A DNA stretch of 61,419 bases from Chromatiales bacterium (GCA_016789845.1 JAEUQA010000034.1:1-61419), one strand, 5' to 3'. Numbered from the stretch's first letter, positions 24,477 to 33,565 are shown. Notes: a model not told the origin generated them from the sequence alone. Translations and numbers: made by a program.

Positions 24477-25904
24477 GGCGGCGATCGCTGTGTCGAGCAC
24501 CGTTCGCCACTGCGCGTAACGCGACTGTAGCGCTGCATCGGTCGTCGGAACCCGGGTCTCCAGGGCGGGTCGCGGCCAGTTGGCGGCCGAGTCGCCGGCA
24601 ATGAGTCGGGCCAGTCCCCGCGCCGTCGCTTCGGGATCTTCGGCCCGGAGGGCAGGCAGCCCGCTGAGGCTGGCCAGGCTGCCGCACAGGTGGTCGTTGG
24701 CTGACAGGCCGCCAGTCACCAGTAGTCCGGTAAGCCGACTTCCGTGGTGCTCGAGCTGCTCGATATTCACCTGCAGCAGGAAGGCGATGCTCTCCAGCAC
24801 TGCCAGGGTTTTCGCGCCCCGGCTGCCCGCACCGACGAAGCGGGATTCCAGACTGCTCACCCAGAATGGCGCGCCGAGGCCCGAGACCCCATTGATGAAC
24901 AGCGGCGGCGTCTCGCCGGCGGCTAGCGCCGCTTCCGCCTCCACCAGCAGTCGGGGCAGAGGTGCGCCTTCCTGGTCCGCCAGCCAGTCCAGTGCGCTGC
25001 CGGCGCCGTTCACGGTCCCCTCGAGCAGGTAGTCCACGTGGCTGGCGGTGGACCAGACGACGCTGACCAGCAGCCGGGGGGCCACCGGCAATGCGCCCGA
25101 CACCGGGCGCTGGGCAAAGGCGCCGGTGCCCAGGTTGACGTAGGCGATGGCCGGGTCCAGCGGCCCGAAGGCGAAGGGCATGGCGGACTGGTCCCCGGTG
25201 ACGACCGTCAGCGGCACGGGCCCGGCGGGCGTGGACAGGAGGCCGTAGTCGTAGCGGCTCGGCACCGCCCGGGGCAGAACCTGCCGGTCGATGCCGAAGA
25301 GGGCCAGCAGCTCGGGTGACCAGTCCCGGGTGGCCAGTGCCCAGAGTTGCGTGCGCGAGGCGTTCGCCGGATCGGCGAGCAGCGGCCGGCCTTCCAGCAG
25401 GCGGCAGGCGAGGAAGCTGGCGAGGGGGCCCATCACGAGGTCGCCCGTGGCCTGGGCCTCCCGGACGGCGGGCAGGTTGTCCAGGCACCAGCGCATCTTG
25501 CTGGCGCCGTAGTGGGGCGTGAGTACCAGGCCGGTCAGTTCGCGAATCCTGCCCGCGTGGGGGGCGAGCCGCCCGAGCCAGGCCGCGTTGCGCCGGTCCT
25601 GCCAGGAAATCACCGGCGACAGCGCCGCGCCCGTCCGCCGGTGCCAGCACGCCATGCTGGAGCGCTGGGTGGCGAGGCCGGCCGCCAGTAGCCGGCCGCC
25701 GGGAGGCAATCCGCCGCAGGCCGCATCGACAGCCTGCTGCAGGGATGCCACGAGCTCCTCGGGCTCGTGCTCCACGTGGCCGGCATCGTTCCGGCGGGTC
25801 GTGATCGGTACCGAGGCGGTGCTGACCGCCGTGCCCCGTGCATCGAAGACGAGAGCGCGGCTCGCGTGGCCGCCCTGGTCCAGGGCGAGGTACAGGTCTT
25901 CCAT
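24462..25904 (-). CDS. FGGY-family carbohydrate kinase (glycerol-kinase-like)
   Basis: This encodes a 480-residue protein from the ATG at 25904. Landmarks are LALDQGGHASRALVFDARG (phosphate loop 1), LLAAGLATQRSSMACWHRRT, ISWQDRRNAAW, VVTGDQSAMPFAFGPLDPAI, VNLGTGAFAQRP and LEGTVNGAGSALDWLADQEG, then PLFINGVSGLGAPFWVSSLE and LLVTGGLSANDHLCGSLASL. The overall series is glycerol-kinase-like, but the usual LDQGTTSSR has become LDQGGHASR. Substrate specificity is therefore open. An upstream in-frame ATG at 25973 would run through a REP repeat and the nth C-terminus, so it is rejected as the start. It lies downstream of nth on the same strand. Confidence 0.82.
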   Translation of the reverse strand: MEDLYLALDQGGHASRALVFDARGTAVSTASVPITTRRNDAGHVEHEPEELVASLQQAVDAACGGLPPGGRLLAAGLATQRSSMACWHRRTGAALSPVISWQDRRNAAWLGRLAPHAGRIRELTGLVLTPHYGASKMRWCLDNLPAVREAQATGDLVMGPLASFLACRLLEGRPLLADPANASRTQLWALATRDWSPELLALFGIDRQVLPRAVPSRYDYGLLSTPAGPVPLTVVTGDQSAMPFAFGPLDPAIAYVNLGTGAFAQRPVSGALPVAPRLLVSVVWSTASHVDYLLEGTVNGAGSALDWLADQEGAPLPRLLVEAEAALAAGETPPLFINGVSGLGAPFWVSSLESRFVGAGSRGAKTLAVLESIAFLLQVNIEQLEHHGSRLTGLLVTGGLSANDHLCGSLASLSGLPALRAEDPEATARGLARLIAGDSAANWPRPALETRVPTTDAALQSRYAQWRTVLDTAIAALGAA

Positions 25905-25912
25905 GGTGGCAA

Positions 25913-25936
25913 GGTCGCGGCTCAGGCCGCTCCTAC
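25913..25936. repeat. REP-like palindromic unit between nth and the FGGY kinase
   Basis: On the minus strand it reads GTAGGAGCGGCCTGAGCC then GCGACC, the same family as the units in aceF and lpdA (stem GCGGC...GCCGC around a short loop). The TAG at its start is the stop codon of nth. The FGGY kinase ATG follows eight bases after the unit, so the hairpin could influence termination or translation between the two genes. Confidence 0.7.
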
Positions 25937-26568
25937 GGGGCTGTCTTGTGGGGGTAGTCGCACTGCTTCGCAACCGGGCAGTGCGGGCAGTCCGGCTGGC
26001 GCGCCTTGCAGACGTAGCGGCCCAGCAGGATCAGCCAGTGATGGGCGTCCCTGCGGAACCGGGCAGGGGTCGTGGCCACGAGGGCGTCCTCGACTGCCCG
26101 GGGCGTCCTGCCCGGCGCAAGACCCGTGCGGTTGGCCACGCGGAAGATGTGGGTGTCGACCGCGATCGTCGGCTCGCCGAAGGCCGTGTTCAGCACCACA
26201 TTCGCCGTCTTGCGGCCGACGCCCGGCAGCGCCTCGAGGGCCTCCCTGCTGCGGGGCACCTCTCCGCCGTGCTCGTCGACAAGGACCTGGCAGGTGCGCA
26301 GGATGTTCTTCGCCTTGGTGTTGAACAGGCCGATGGTCCGGATGTGCTGCTTCAGGCCGGCCTCGCCGAGGGACAGGATGGCAGCCGGCGTCCTTGCGAC
26401 CCTGAACAGGCCGGCCGTGGCCTTGTTCACGCTGACGTCGGTGGCCTGGGCCGAGAGGATGACGGAGATCAGCAGCTCGAAGGGGCTGTGGTAGACCAGT
26501 TCGGTGGTGGGATGCGGGTTGGCCTTCTGCAGCCGGCTGAACAGGGCTGCACGCTGGCGCGGCGTCAT
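25933..26568 (-). CDS. nth: endonuclease III
   Basis: This encodes a 211-residue DNA glycosylase/AP lyase that removes oxidised pyrimidines. The helix-hairpin-helix motif is LEALPGVGRKTANVVLNTAF, where the catalytic Lys is in GVGRKTA and the Asp in TIAVDTHIFRVANRTGL. The C-terminal [4Fe-4S] cluster is C-x6-C-x2-C-x5-C in YVCKARQPDCPHCPVAKQCDY. The ATG at 26568 overlaps the rnfE stop (ATGA), a linkage seen in many gammaproteobacteria. The TAG stop belongs to a REP-like repeat: translation ends YPHKTAP immediately before it. Confidence 0.96.
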   Translation of the reverse strand: MTPRQRAALFSRLQKANPHPTTELVYHSPFELLISVILSAQATDVSVNKATAGLFRVARTPAAILSLGEAGLKQHIRTIGLFNTKAKNILRTCQVLVDEHGGEVPRSREALEALPGVGRKTANVVLNTAFGEPTIAVDTHIFRVANRTGLAPGRTPRAVEDALVATTPARFRRDAHHWLILLGRYVCKARQPDCPHCPVAKQCDYPHKTAP

Positions 26569-27146
26569 GCAGCGCGCCGCCGGGAATGCCAGGCCTGGCG
26601 GAGGGCCACAAGGGCCGCCAGCAGGAAGAACGCGCCAGCCGGCAGCGCGGCCACCAGGAGCACCGGGGCCAGGAGTTCCCGCAGGGCGCCGAGCCCGCCG
26701 AGCAGCAGCGTGAAGCCGGCACCGTAGCCGAGCCCGTCGAGCAGGGCGGGCCACGGGCCCTGGTGCACGGCGAAGGCCTCGGCCCGGCCGAGAATCAGGC
26801 AGTTGGTGACGATCAGTGGCACGAAGAGGCCCACCTGCCCGTAAAGGTCGAACCAGCGGGCCTGGAAGAGCAGGTCGACGGCGCTCACCAGCGCGGCGAT
26901 CAGGAGCAGGAACGCCGCAGACCTGAAGCGCGGCGGGACCCCGTGGCCGACGGCAGCGACCAGCACATTGCTGGCGCAGAGCACGGCGAGGGAGGCGAGC
27001 CCCAGCGCCACGCCCGTGGCGAGGGTACGGCTGGCGGCCAGCAGCGGACAGAGGCCGATCAACGAGGCGAGGCCCGGGGCATTCCACCAGAAACCGTCCG
27101 CGAGGATCCGTCCGGGGCCCGGCTTTCCCGGGTTCACATCGTTCAT
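26565..27146 (-). CDS. rnfE: electron transport complex subunit RnfE/RsxE
   Basis: This encodes a 193-residue integral membrane subunit of the Rnf/Rsx complex, which couples electron transfer between NADH and ferredoxin-level acceptors to ion movement or reduces SoxR. The sequence shows ILADGFWWNAPGLASLIGLC, RTLATGVALGLASLAVLCAS and VPLIVTNCLILGRAEAFAVH, the family-conserved T-N-C-x-x-x-G-R-A-E-A cysteine that helps bind the intramembrane iron. The start overlaps the rnfG stop (ATGA). It is somewhat shorter than E. coli RsxE (231). Confidence 0.94.
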   Translation of the reverse strand: MNDVNPGKPGPGRILADGFWWNAPGLASLIGLCPLLAASRTLATGVALGLASLAVLCASNVLVAAVGHGVPPRFRSAAFLLLIAALVSAVDLLFQARWFDLYGQVGLFVPLIVTNCLILGRAEAFAVHQGPWPALLDGLGYGAGFTLLLGGLGALRELLAPVLLVAALPAGAFFLLAALVALRQAWHSRRRAA

Positions 27147-27802
27147 TCCGTTCCTCGCGTGCCGTCCTGCCTGGCGAAGATCTCGTCCTGATGCGTCGCG
27201 AAGTATTGCATGGCCCGGCGCACGCCGCCGACCACGGCCCGACTGCTGACCGTGGCGCCGGCAATGGCGTCGAAGTCGCCGCCGTCGCTCCGCACGGTCC
27301 ACCGCGATGCCGGGGGGTCGGCCAGCGAGCGTCCGGCAAAGGTACCCAGCCAGTCCGGGCTGGTTGCCGCGATGGCCGCACCGATTCCCGGCGTCTCCGT
27401 GTGCGCTGACACCCGCACCCCCAGTACCCGGCCATCGGCCGAGATGCCCACGAGCAGCCGGACCGGGCCCACATAGCCGTCAGGAGCGATGACGGTCAGC
27501 ACCGCCCCGGCCGGGATCCCGTTGCGGCGCGCCCGATAGACGGGGAGCGGCTGGCCACCGCCCGTGTCCAGCTGCACGACGTCCCGGTGGGGCTCGTTGT
27601 CGTAGAGGCTTGCCGGCAGCACGGCCGAAAGTTCTGCAAGGGCCTGGCGGTCGGCATTGTCCGCGATGTCCTGGCGTGCATAACGCCACGCGCCGCCCAC
27701 GAGCAGTGCGACCAGGGCGAGGACCCCGAGCAGGCCGGCGAGGGAGCGTGCGCCAGCGGGTTGGTGGGGTCGGAGGGGCTGTTCCCCGCGGTGTTTGTTC
27801 AT
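27143..27802 (-). CDS. rnfG: electron transport complex subunit RnfG/RsxG
   Basis: This encodes a 219-residue flavoprotein with one N-terminal membrane helix (LAGLLGVLALVALLVGGAW) and a periplasmic FMN-binding domain. The covalent FMN site is the Thr in DAIAGATVSSRAVVGGV (Thr about 184), where the usual Ser of the S-G-A-T motif is Ala. GYVGPVRLLVGI and HTETPGIGAAIA are other family motifs. The start overlaps the rnfD stop (ATGA) and the stop overlaps the rnfE start, so all these subunits are translationally coupled. Confidence 0.94.
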   Translation of the reverse strand: MNKHRGEQPLRPHQPAGARSLAGLLGVLALVALLVGGAWRYARQDIADNADRQALAELSAVLPASLYDNEPHRDVVQLDTGGGQPLPVYRARRNGIPAGAVLTVIAPDGYVGPVRLLVGISADGRVLGVRVSAHTETPGIGAAIAATSPDWLGTFAGRSLADPPASRWTVRSDGGDFDAIAGATVSSRAVVGGVRRAMQYFATHQDEIFARQDGTRGTE

Positions 27803-28836
27803 GCCGGGCGTCCGTAGACGCGGGGCCGCGTCCATCGCTCGATGAGCGGTACGGCCAGGTTCATCAGCAGTACGGCAAAGGCGACCCCGTCCGGGTAGCT
27901 GCCGAAAGTCCGGATGAGATAGGTCAGCACGCCGATGCCACCGCCATAGATCAGCCTGCCCCGGGCCGTCGTGGGCGAGGAGACTGGATCGGTGGCCACG
28001 AAGAAGGCCCCGAGCATCGCGCCGCCGCTGAACAGGTGAAAGCCCGGGGACGGATGCGTATCGGGGTCCAGGAGCCAGGCGAGGGTTGCCATGGTGAGGA
28101 GGCCGCCCAGCACGGCGGCGGGCGTGTGCCAGCGAATCACGCCCAGCATCAGCAGCGCGAAGCCGCCGATGGCGACGAAATTGCCGATCCATTCCCAGCC
28201 TGCGCCCCCGAAATCCCCGAAGACGGGGTTCGACCTGATCTCGTCCATGGTCTGCATGCGGCCCAGTCCCTCCTTGGCGCTGTCCAGGGTCGTGGACCGG
28301 GCGATGGCATCGACGCCGAGGCCGTCGGGAAGGCTGCCGGTCAGGCCGTAGTGGAGCGTGGCGGCCGCGTTTGGCCGGACGTAGTCCAGGTCACCGATGT
28401 CCGGCGCGGGCCAGACCGTCATGGCCGCGGGAAACGACACCAGCACGAGGACGTAGCCCGCCATGGCAGGATTGAACACGTTGTAGCCAAGTCCGCCGTA
28501 GGCGTGCTTCGCCACGCCAATGGCAAAGGCCATGCCGGTCGCCGTGACCCACCAGGGGCAGAGTGGCGGGAGGCAGAAGGCGAGGAGCACGGCCGTCACG
28601 GCCGTGCTGCCATCGGCCAGGAAGGTTGCCTGGGGCTTGCCCGCAGCGCGCAGGCAGGCGGCCTCGGTGACGAGCCCCGCGACCAGCGCAATGGCGACGT
28701 TGAGCAGGATGCCAATGCCGAAGAACCACACATGGGCGAGCAGGGCGGGGGCAAGGGCGTAGAGGACGGTGCGCATCACGGCGCCCACCGAGGTCGGGGA
28801 ACGCCACTGGGGCGGCGCTGACGTCTCGAAGCGCAT
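27799..28836 (-). CDS. rnfD: electron transport complex subunit RnfD/RsxD
   Basis: This encodes a 345-residue multi-pass membrane flavoprotein related to NqrB. Conserved parts are DGSTAVTAVLLAFCLPPLCP, GGLGYNVFNPAMAGYVLVLV, PGFHLFSGGAMLGAFFVATD and GSYPDGVAFAVLLMNLAVPL. The residue that should carry covalent FMN lies in GVDAIARSTTLDSAK: Thr about 183 aligns with the FMN-Thr, but the usual S/T-G-A-T context is altered to A-R-S-T-T. The ATG at 28836 overlaps the rnfC stop as TGATG. Length is normal. Confidence 0.94.
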   Translation of the reverse strand: MRFETSAPPQWRSPTSVGAVMRTVLYALAPALLAHVWFFGIGILLNVAIALVAGLVTEAACLRAAGKPQATFLADGSTAVTAVLLAFCLPPLCPWWVTATGMAFAIGVAKHAYGGLGYNVFNPAMAGYVLVLVSFPAAMTVWPAPDIGDLDYVRPNAAATLHYGLTGSLPDGLGVDAIARSTTLDSAKEGLGRMQTMDEIRSNPVFGDFGGAGWEWIGNFVAIGGFALLMLGVIRWHTPAAVLGGLLTMATLAWLLDPDTHPSPGFHLFSGGAMLGAFFVATDPVSSPTTARGRLIYGGGIGVLTYLIRTFGSYPDGVAFAVLLMNLAVPLIERWTRPRVYGRPA

Positions 28837-30212
28837 CAGCCGTCCTCGCGGTGGCCGCGGCGGAGCGCGGCCTTGCCGGCAATGAAGTGCCGGGTGAGGG
28901 GGATGTGGCTCGGGCAGACGTAGTCGCAGGCTCCGCACTCGATGCATTCCGCGACGCCGAGCCGGGTGAGTTCCCCCGGATTCCCCGTGCGGGCCGCGGT
29001 CAGCAGTTCCAGTGGCAGGAGGCTCGCGGGGCATGCCTCGACGCAGTCGCCGCAGCGGATGCAGGGCATCTCCGCGCCCGAATGGTCGACTCCGGTCCCG
29101 TCCAGGTCGGACCCGGTGGCGGCGATGAGGCAGTTGGTCGCGCCGGTCATGGGCAGTTCGTCGGTGGCCAGCGCCACGCCCATCATCGGCCCGCCCATGA
29201 TGAGCCGCCGCGGCTCGTCCTGGTAACCGCCGGCCAGCGCGATCAGTTCCGCCACGGGCGTGCCGATGCGCGCCTCGATGTTGCGTGGCCGGGCGACCCC
29301 GCCACCCGTCACCGTGACGATCCGGGAAATCAGCGGCTGGCCCCGCTGGAAAAAGTCGGCTACGGCGGCGGCGGTGGCCACGTTATGGCACAGGACGCCC
29401 GCATCCGCCGGATGGCCGCCTGCCGGCACTTCCCGGCCCAGCACCAGTTCGATCAGCTGCCGCTCGCCGCCCGCCGGGTACTTGCCCGTGACCACGGACT
29501 GCACGAGGCGTGGATCGCCAGCGGCCTGGATCGCGTGGTAGAGCGCGACGCGAGCCTCGGACATGTCGGTCTTCACGGCGATCACGCAGCGCAGGCCGCC
29601 CAGCGCGGCCAGCAGCAACCGGGCGCCAGCCACCACGACGTCAGCCCGTTCGCGGATCAGCATGTCGTCGCAGCTGATGTAGGGCTCGCACTCGGCCCCG
29701 TTGAGCAACAGGACCGGAGTCCCCGCCGCCGTCGCCAGCTTGCGTGCCGTCGGAAAGAGGGCGCCGCCAAGGCCGAGCACGCCTGCAGCGGCGATCCCGT
29801 CCCGGAGTTCCGGGGATGGGCGGCCGTCCGCCGCCGGGTCCGGCGCATAACCCGGCCAGCGCTCGTCATCACCGGCGCCCCGGATGACCACGCAGGGTAC
29901 CGGAACCCCGAGCCCCGCCACCAGGCGCGGCTCCACGTGGGTCACCCGGCCGCTGATGGACGCGTGCACGCGGGGCAGGCCAGCCTCCGCCGGCTCGCCG
30001 ATGGGCTCGCCGCACAACACCCGCTGGCCGGCAGCGACCGTGGGCCGCGCCGGAGCGCCCGGGCCCTGGGCCAGGGAGATGCAGACGACCGGGGGCGGGG
30101 GAGCGACCAGCAGGGGAAGCTGGGTCGAGCGAGCCTTGCGCCGGGGCACGCGCACGCCCCAGGCCGGGCGGCGGGGCTGGGGGTCATAGGCAATCCTGTC
30201 GTCACCGGCCAC
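28836..30212 (-). CDS. rnfC: electron transport complex subunit RnfC/RsxC
   Basis: This encodes a 458-residue soluble, membrane-associated subunit that binds NADH and FMN and carries two [4Fe-4S] clusters. Seen are GVLGLGGALFPTARKL, LLLNGAECEPYISCDDMLIR (the N-G-A-E-C-E-P-Y motif), GGGERQLIE as PAGGERQLIELVLGREV, and the two cluster motifs CIRCGDCVEACP and CIECGACDYVCPSHIPL near the C-terminus. It lacks the long Ala/Lys repeat tail of the E. coli protein. A 107-base gap separates it from the upstream DUF697 gene, so it may have its own promoter. Confidence 0.95.
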   Translation of the reverse strand: MAGDDRIAYDPQPRRPAWGVRVPRRKARSTQLPLLVAPPPPVVCISLAQGPGAPARPTVAAGQRVLCGEPIGEPAEAGLPRVHASISGRVTHVEPRLVAGLGVPVPCVVIRGAGDDERWPGYAPDPAADGRPSPELRDGIAAAGVLGLGGALFPTARKLATAAGTPVLLLNGAECEPYISCDDMLIRERADVVVAGARLLLAALGGLRCVIAVKTDMSEARVALYHAIQAAGDPRLVQSVVTGKYPAGGERQLIELVLGREVPAGGHPADAGVLCHNVATAAAVADFFQRGQPLISRIVTVTGGGVARPRNIEARIGTPVAELIALAGGYQDEPRRLIMGGPMMGVALATDELPMTGATNCLIAATGSDLDGTGVDHSGAEMPCIRCGDCVEACPASLLPLELLTAARTGNPGELTRLGVAECIECGACDYVCPSHIPLTRHFIAGKAALRRGHREDG

Positions 30213-30319
30213 CTGGCAGAGTATCGGCCAATCGCCGGGGCACTACTACGGGGAGTGGGGAGTGAATCCCTGTCCCGGGACCGGAACCGGGTGCGGCGGG
30301 CGGCCGCGTAGTCGCGTCG

Positions 30320-30847
30320 TCAATGGCGCTTGCGCGCCTGCATCTTCTGCTTCTCGGTAACGCCCTTCCTCTTGCCCTCGCTATACGCCGATTTCCAGAT
30401 GCTCCTGATCTGTTCCCGGTCGAGCGCCTCGCCACGCGCCTTGGCCGAGAAGTAGGCGTCCGAAACCTTCATCACGGCGTAGGTCAGGGCGTAGTCGAGC
30501 GTGAAGGTAAGGATCCCGCCCAGCCCGAACGTCACCAACTTCCAGAGGCCAATGGCAATCTGCTCGGCAAGGATGCCGATGCCAACCATGCCGGAGATGC
30601 CCTTGACGTAGTTCATGGCATCCGACTCGCTGATGGCCACGCCGCGAAGGGCCGCGATGCGGCTGGAGAAGTACGCCTGGAGGGTGGCGAGCAGGAAGAT
30701 GTCGGCGAAGGGTACCGGCTGGGTGCCGACGGCAGCGCAGGTGGCGCAGGCGATATGGGTGATGCGGGACACCTTCTGGTCATCGTTGAGAGCGGTGTGC
30801 TCCTCGATGTCGGCTATGTTGGCCTTGACCTTCTCGGCGACTTGCAT
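30320..30847 (-). CDS. DUF697-type membrane protein in the rnfB position
   Basis: This encodes a 175-residue protein. The core ITHIACATCAAVGTQPVPFA followed by DIFLLATLQAYFSSRIAALRG and then a glycine-rich hydrophobic segment (MVGIGILAEQIAIGLWKLVT, FGLGGILTFTLDYALTYAVM) fits DUF697. That is a membrane domain often attached to Era/YcjF-like GTPases. No GTPase domain or Fe-S cysteine cluster is present, so it is not RnfB. The basic tail (EGKRKGVTEKQKMQARKRH) is probably cytoplasmic. It stands between rnfA (96 bases away) and rnfC (107 bases), on the same strand. Whether it belongs to Rnf function is unknown. Confidence 0.65.
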   Translation of the reverse strand: MQVAEKVKANIADIEEHTALNDDQKVSRITHIACATCAAVGTQPVPFADIFLLATLQAYFSSRIAALRGVAISESDAMNYVKGISGMVGIGILAEQIAIGLWKLVTFGLGGILTFTLDYALTYAVMKVSDAYFSAKARGEALDREQIRSIWKSAYSEGKRKGVTEKQKMQARKRH

Positions 30848-30943
30848 GGCGGCTCTGCGGACGCCCGGGCGGCATCCATGTCAGGCCGGAATTTTATACC
30901 ACCGGCGGGGTGCCGGGAATTTCCCGTGGCCCATTATGTGAGG

Positions 30944-31498
30944 TCAGGCACCGAAGCCGGTAAATCCCAATGCCGCGAGCGACATGATCCCGACGGTAAT
31001 GAGGGCGAGGGCCGGTCCCCGGAGCGCCTCCGGGACCGGGGCCTGCTCGAGTCGCGGGCGCAGCCCGGCGAGCAGGAGCAGGACCACGCCGTAGCCGAGG
31101 CCGGCACCAAGGCCCAGTGCCAGGGCGCCGGCGAGGCTGCCGGAGGTGCCGGCGGCCAGCAGCGTCACGCCGAGCACGGCGCAGTTGGTGGTGACCAGGG
31201 GCAGTTGGCTGGCGGGGCCCCGGAGAAGCAGGTTCATCCCCCGCACGCTGACGACACTGAGCGCCAGGAAGGTGATTATCCGCAGGTATGGCAGCCCGTA
31301 AGGCGCGAGCACCCACTGGTCGAGCAGGTAGCTCAGGCCACCCGCGACCGTCAGCGCGCCCGTGGTGGCCAGCGACACGCCCCTGACGGCATCAAGGCGG
31401 GTGCCCGCGCCGAGAATCGGGCACAGCCCCAGCAGGCGTTCCAGGACGAAATTGTTGATCGTGGCCGCGGCGACCACGATGAGCAGCAGTTCGGCCAT
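30944..31498 (-). CDS. rnfA: electron transport complex subunit RnfA/RsxA
   Basis: This encodes a 184-residue six-helix subunit homologous to RnfE and NqrE. The first helix holds ATINNFVLERLLGLCPILGA (N-N-F-V-L-x-x-x-L-G-L-C-P), with the Cys of the intramembrane iron centre, and the second half-site is PLVTTNCAVLGVTLLAAG (T-T-N-C-A-V-L-G). The ATG overlaps the metG stop as TGATG. It is followed not by rnfB but by the DUF697 gene. It is slightly shorter than E. coli RsxA (193). Confidence 0.94.
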   Translation of the reverse strand: MAELLLIVVAAATINNFVLERLLGLCPILGAGTRLDAVRGVSLATTGALTVAGGLSYLLDQWVLAPYGLPYLRIITFLALSVVSVRGMNLLLRGPASQLPLVTTNCAVLGVTLLAAGTSGSLAGALALGLGAGLGYGVVLLLLAGLRPRLEQAPVPEALRGPALALITVGIMSLAALGFTGFGA

Positions 31499-33534
31499 CA
31501 GGACACGCGAAGCCCTGGCGGGGCCGGCGCATCCGGGCCGACCAGGAACAGGCCGGCGTCGCCACCCGCCGCGAGCACCATGCCCTGCGAGATCCCGAAG
31601 CGCATTTTTCGCGGCTTGAGGTTGGCCACGAGAATCACCTGCCTGCCCACCAGGTCCGCCGGCGCGTAGGCGGACTTGATGCCGGACAGCACCGTGCGCT
31701 GCTCCGTACCGATGTCGAGCGTCAGGCGCACCAGCTTGTCGGCGCCTTCGACGGCTTCGGCCTGCAGCACGGTGGCGATCCGCAGGTCCACCTTCTGGAA
31801 GTCGGCCAGCTCGATCTCTGTCGTTGCCTCTGGCCCCTTGGGCGTTGGGGACGGAGCGGCCGGTGATGTCGTAGGAGGCTTGTCCATTGAATCTTCCACC
31901 ATGCGGGAGACGGCGCCCGGGTCAACCCGGACGAGGAGGGGTTCATAGGTCGAAATCCGGGACCCGAGCAGCGGCGTCTCGCGCCCGGCCCAGCTGACCG
32001 GACCGGCGTGCAGGAACGCGGCGGCCTGTTCCGCCACGCGCGGCAGGACGGGCGCCAGGTAGGTCATCAGCAGCCGGAACAGGTTCAGGCCCTGGGTGCA
32101 TACCAGTTGCACCCGGGGGAGGGTCGCGGGGTCCCGGGCCAGCACCCAGGGCTTCTGGTCGTCGATGTACCGGTTGGCGGCATCGGCGAGCTGCATGGTT
32201 TCCCGCATGGCCCGCCCATAGTCCAGTTGCTCGTAGGCCGCGCCGATGCTGCCGCCCGCCGCCACGAACTCGCGGTACAGCGCCGGGGCATCCAGCGAGG
32301 TGGCAAGGGCACCGTCGAAGCGCTGGCTGATGAAGCCCGCGCAACGGCTGGCCAGGTTGACCACCTTGCCGACGAGGTCGGAGTTCACCCGGGCGACGAA
32401 GTCCTCCAGGCTGAGGTCGATGTCGTCCAGGCCCGGGCCCAGCTTGAACGCGTAGTAGTAGCGAAGGTACTCCGGGTCCAGGTGCTTCAGGTACGTGCTG
32501 GCCGCGATGAACGTGCCGCGGGACTTGGACATCTTCTGGCCGTTGACCGTGAGGAACCCATGCACATGGACTGCAGTCGGCTTCCGGAAGCCGGCGCCTT
32601 CCAGCAGTGCCGGCCAGAACAGCGTGTGGAAGTACAGGATGTCCTTGCCGATGAAGTGATGCAGCTCGGCCGTACTCGCCGCGTCCCACGCCGCGTCGAA
32701 ATCGCTGTCCGGCCGGCCCGTCTTCCGCAGCCAGTTCCGGTGGCTGGCCATGTAGCCGACCGGCGCGTCGAGCCAGACATAGAAATACTTGTCCTCGGTG
32801 CCGGGAATACGGAAACCGAAGTAGGGAGCATCCCGGGAGATGTCCCAGTCCCGCAGGCCGGCCGAAAACCATTCCTGCAGCTTCCGGGCAACGCCTTCCT
32901 GGACGTGCCCGCCGGCGAGCCACTGCCTGAGGCTCTCCGCAAAGGCGGCCAGCCGGAAAAAGTAGTGAACCGACGGCTTTTCAACCGGCGCCGTCCCGGA
33001 GACCACCGAGCGCGGATTTCCGAGCTCCGACGGGGAGTAGGTGGCGCCGCAGCTCTCGCAGCTGTCGCCGTACTGGTCAGGCGTGCCGCACACCGGACAA
33101 TCGCCACGGATGAAGCGGTCCGGCAGGAACATGCCTGCCTCGGCATCGTAGGCCTGCTGGATCACCCGCTGGGTGATGAGCCCCCCGGCGTCGAGCCGGG
33201 CATAGAACTCCTCCACCAGCTCCCGGTTCTCCTCGGAATGGGTGGTGTAGTAGTTGTTGAAATCCACGCGGAAGCCGGCGAAGGCCTGCTGGTGCTCGGC
33301 GCGGAAGCGCTCGACCAGGGCCTCCGGCGTGATGCCGGCGTCCCGGGCCTTGAGCATGATGGGCGTGCCGTGGGCGTCGCTGGCACACAGGTAGGTGACG
33401 TCGTGACCCGCGAGGCGCTGGTAGCGCACCCAGATGTCCGTCTGGATGTACTCCACCAGGTGCCCGATGTGGATCGGCCCGTTGGCGTAGGGCAGGGCAC
33501 TCGTGGCGAGGATTTTGCGGGGCTTGGCGGGCAC
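31498..33534 (-). CDS. metG: methionyl-tRNA synthetase
   Basis: This encodes a 678-residue protein, the long form with a C-terminal tRNA-binding domain. The class I signatures are [20 protein letters not shown] (HIGH at 22-25) and [13 protein letters not shown] (KMSKS, about 333). The zinc knuckle is [19 protein letters not shown]. The C-terminal OB-fold ([20 protein letters not shown] ... [17 protein letters not shown]) supports dimerisation and tRNA binding. The gene starts 31 bases after the second PilT-type gene and overlaps rnfA by one base. Housekeeping expression may therefore drive the downstream rnf genes. Confidence 0.97.
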   Translation of the reverse strand: MPAKPRKILATSALPYANGPIHIGHLVEYIQTDIWVRYQRLAGHDVTYLCASDAHGTPIMLKARDAGITPEALVERFRAEHQQAFAGFRVDFNNYYTTHSEENRELVEEFYARLDAGGLITQRVIQQAYDAEAGMFLPDRFIRGDCPVCGTPDQYGDSCESCGATYSPSELGNPRSVVSGTAPVEKPSVHYFFRLAAFAESLRQWLAGGHVQEGVARKLQEWFSAGLRDWDISRDAPYFGFRIPGTEDKYFYVWLDAPVGYMASHRNWLRKTGRPDSDFDAAWDAASTAELHHFIGKDILYFHTLFWPALLEGAGFRKPTAVHVHGFLTVNGQKMSKSRGTFIAASTYLKHLDPEYLRYYYAFKLGPGLDDIDLSLEDFVARVNSDLVGKVVNLASRCAGFISQRFDGALATSLDAPALYREFVAAGGSIGAAYEQLDYGRAMRETMQLADAANRYIDDQKPWVLARDPATLPRVQLVCTQGLNLFRLLMTYLAPVLPRVAEQAAAFLHAGPVSWAGRETPLLGSRISTYEPLLVRVDPGAVSRMVEDSMDKPPTTSPAAPSPTPKGPEATTEIELADFQKVDLRIATVLQAEAVEGADKLVRLTLDIGTEQRTVLSGIKSAYAPADLVGRQVILVANLKPRKMRFGISQGMVLAAGGDAGLFLVGPDAPAPPGLRVS

Positions 33535-33565
33535 GGCACATTATAGGGGTGCCACGCCAGGCCTG

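Noticed and set aside
25904..25973. Upstream start of the FGGY kinase at 25973
   Set aside because: The added residues would be read through the nth C-terminus and the REP-like repeat.
28851..30311. 486-codon plus-strand frame antisense to rnfC
   Set aside because: Shadow of rnfC; no recognisable motif, and start and stop do not fit neighbouring operons.
32008..33546. 512-codon plus-strand frame antisense to metG
   Set aside because: Shadow frame; metG is certain.
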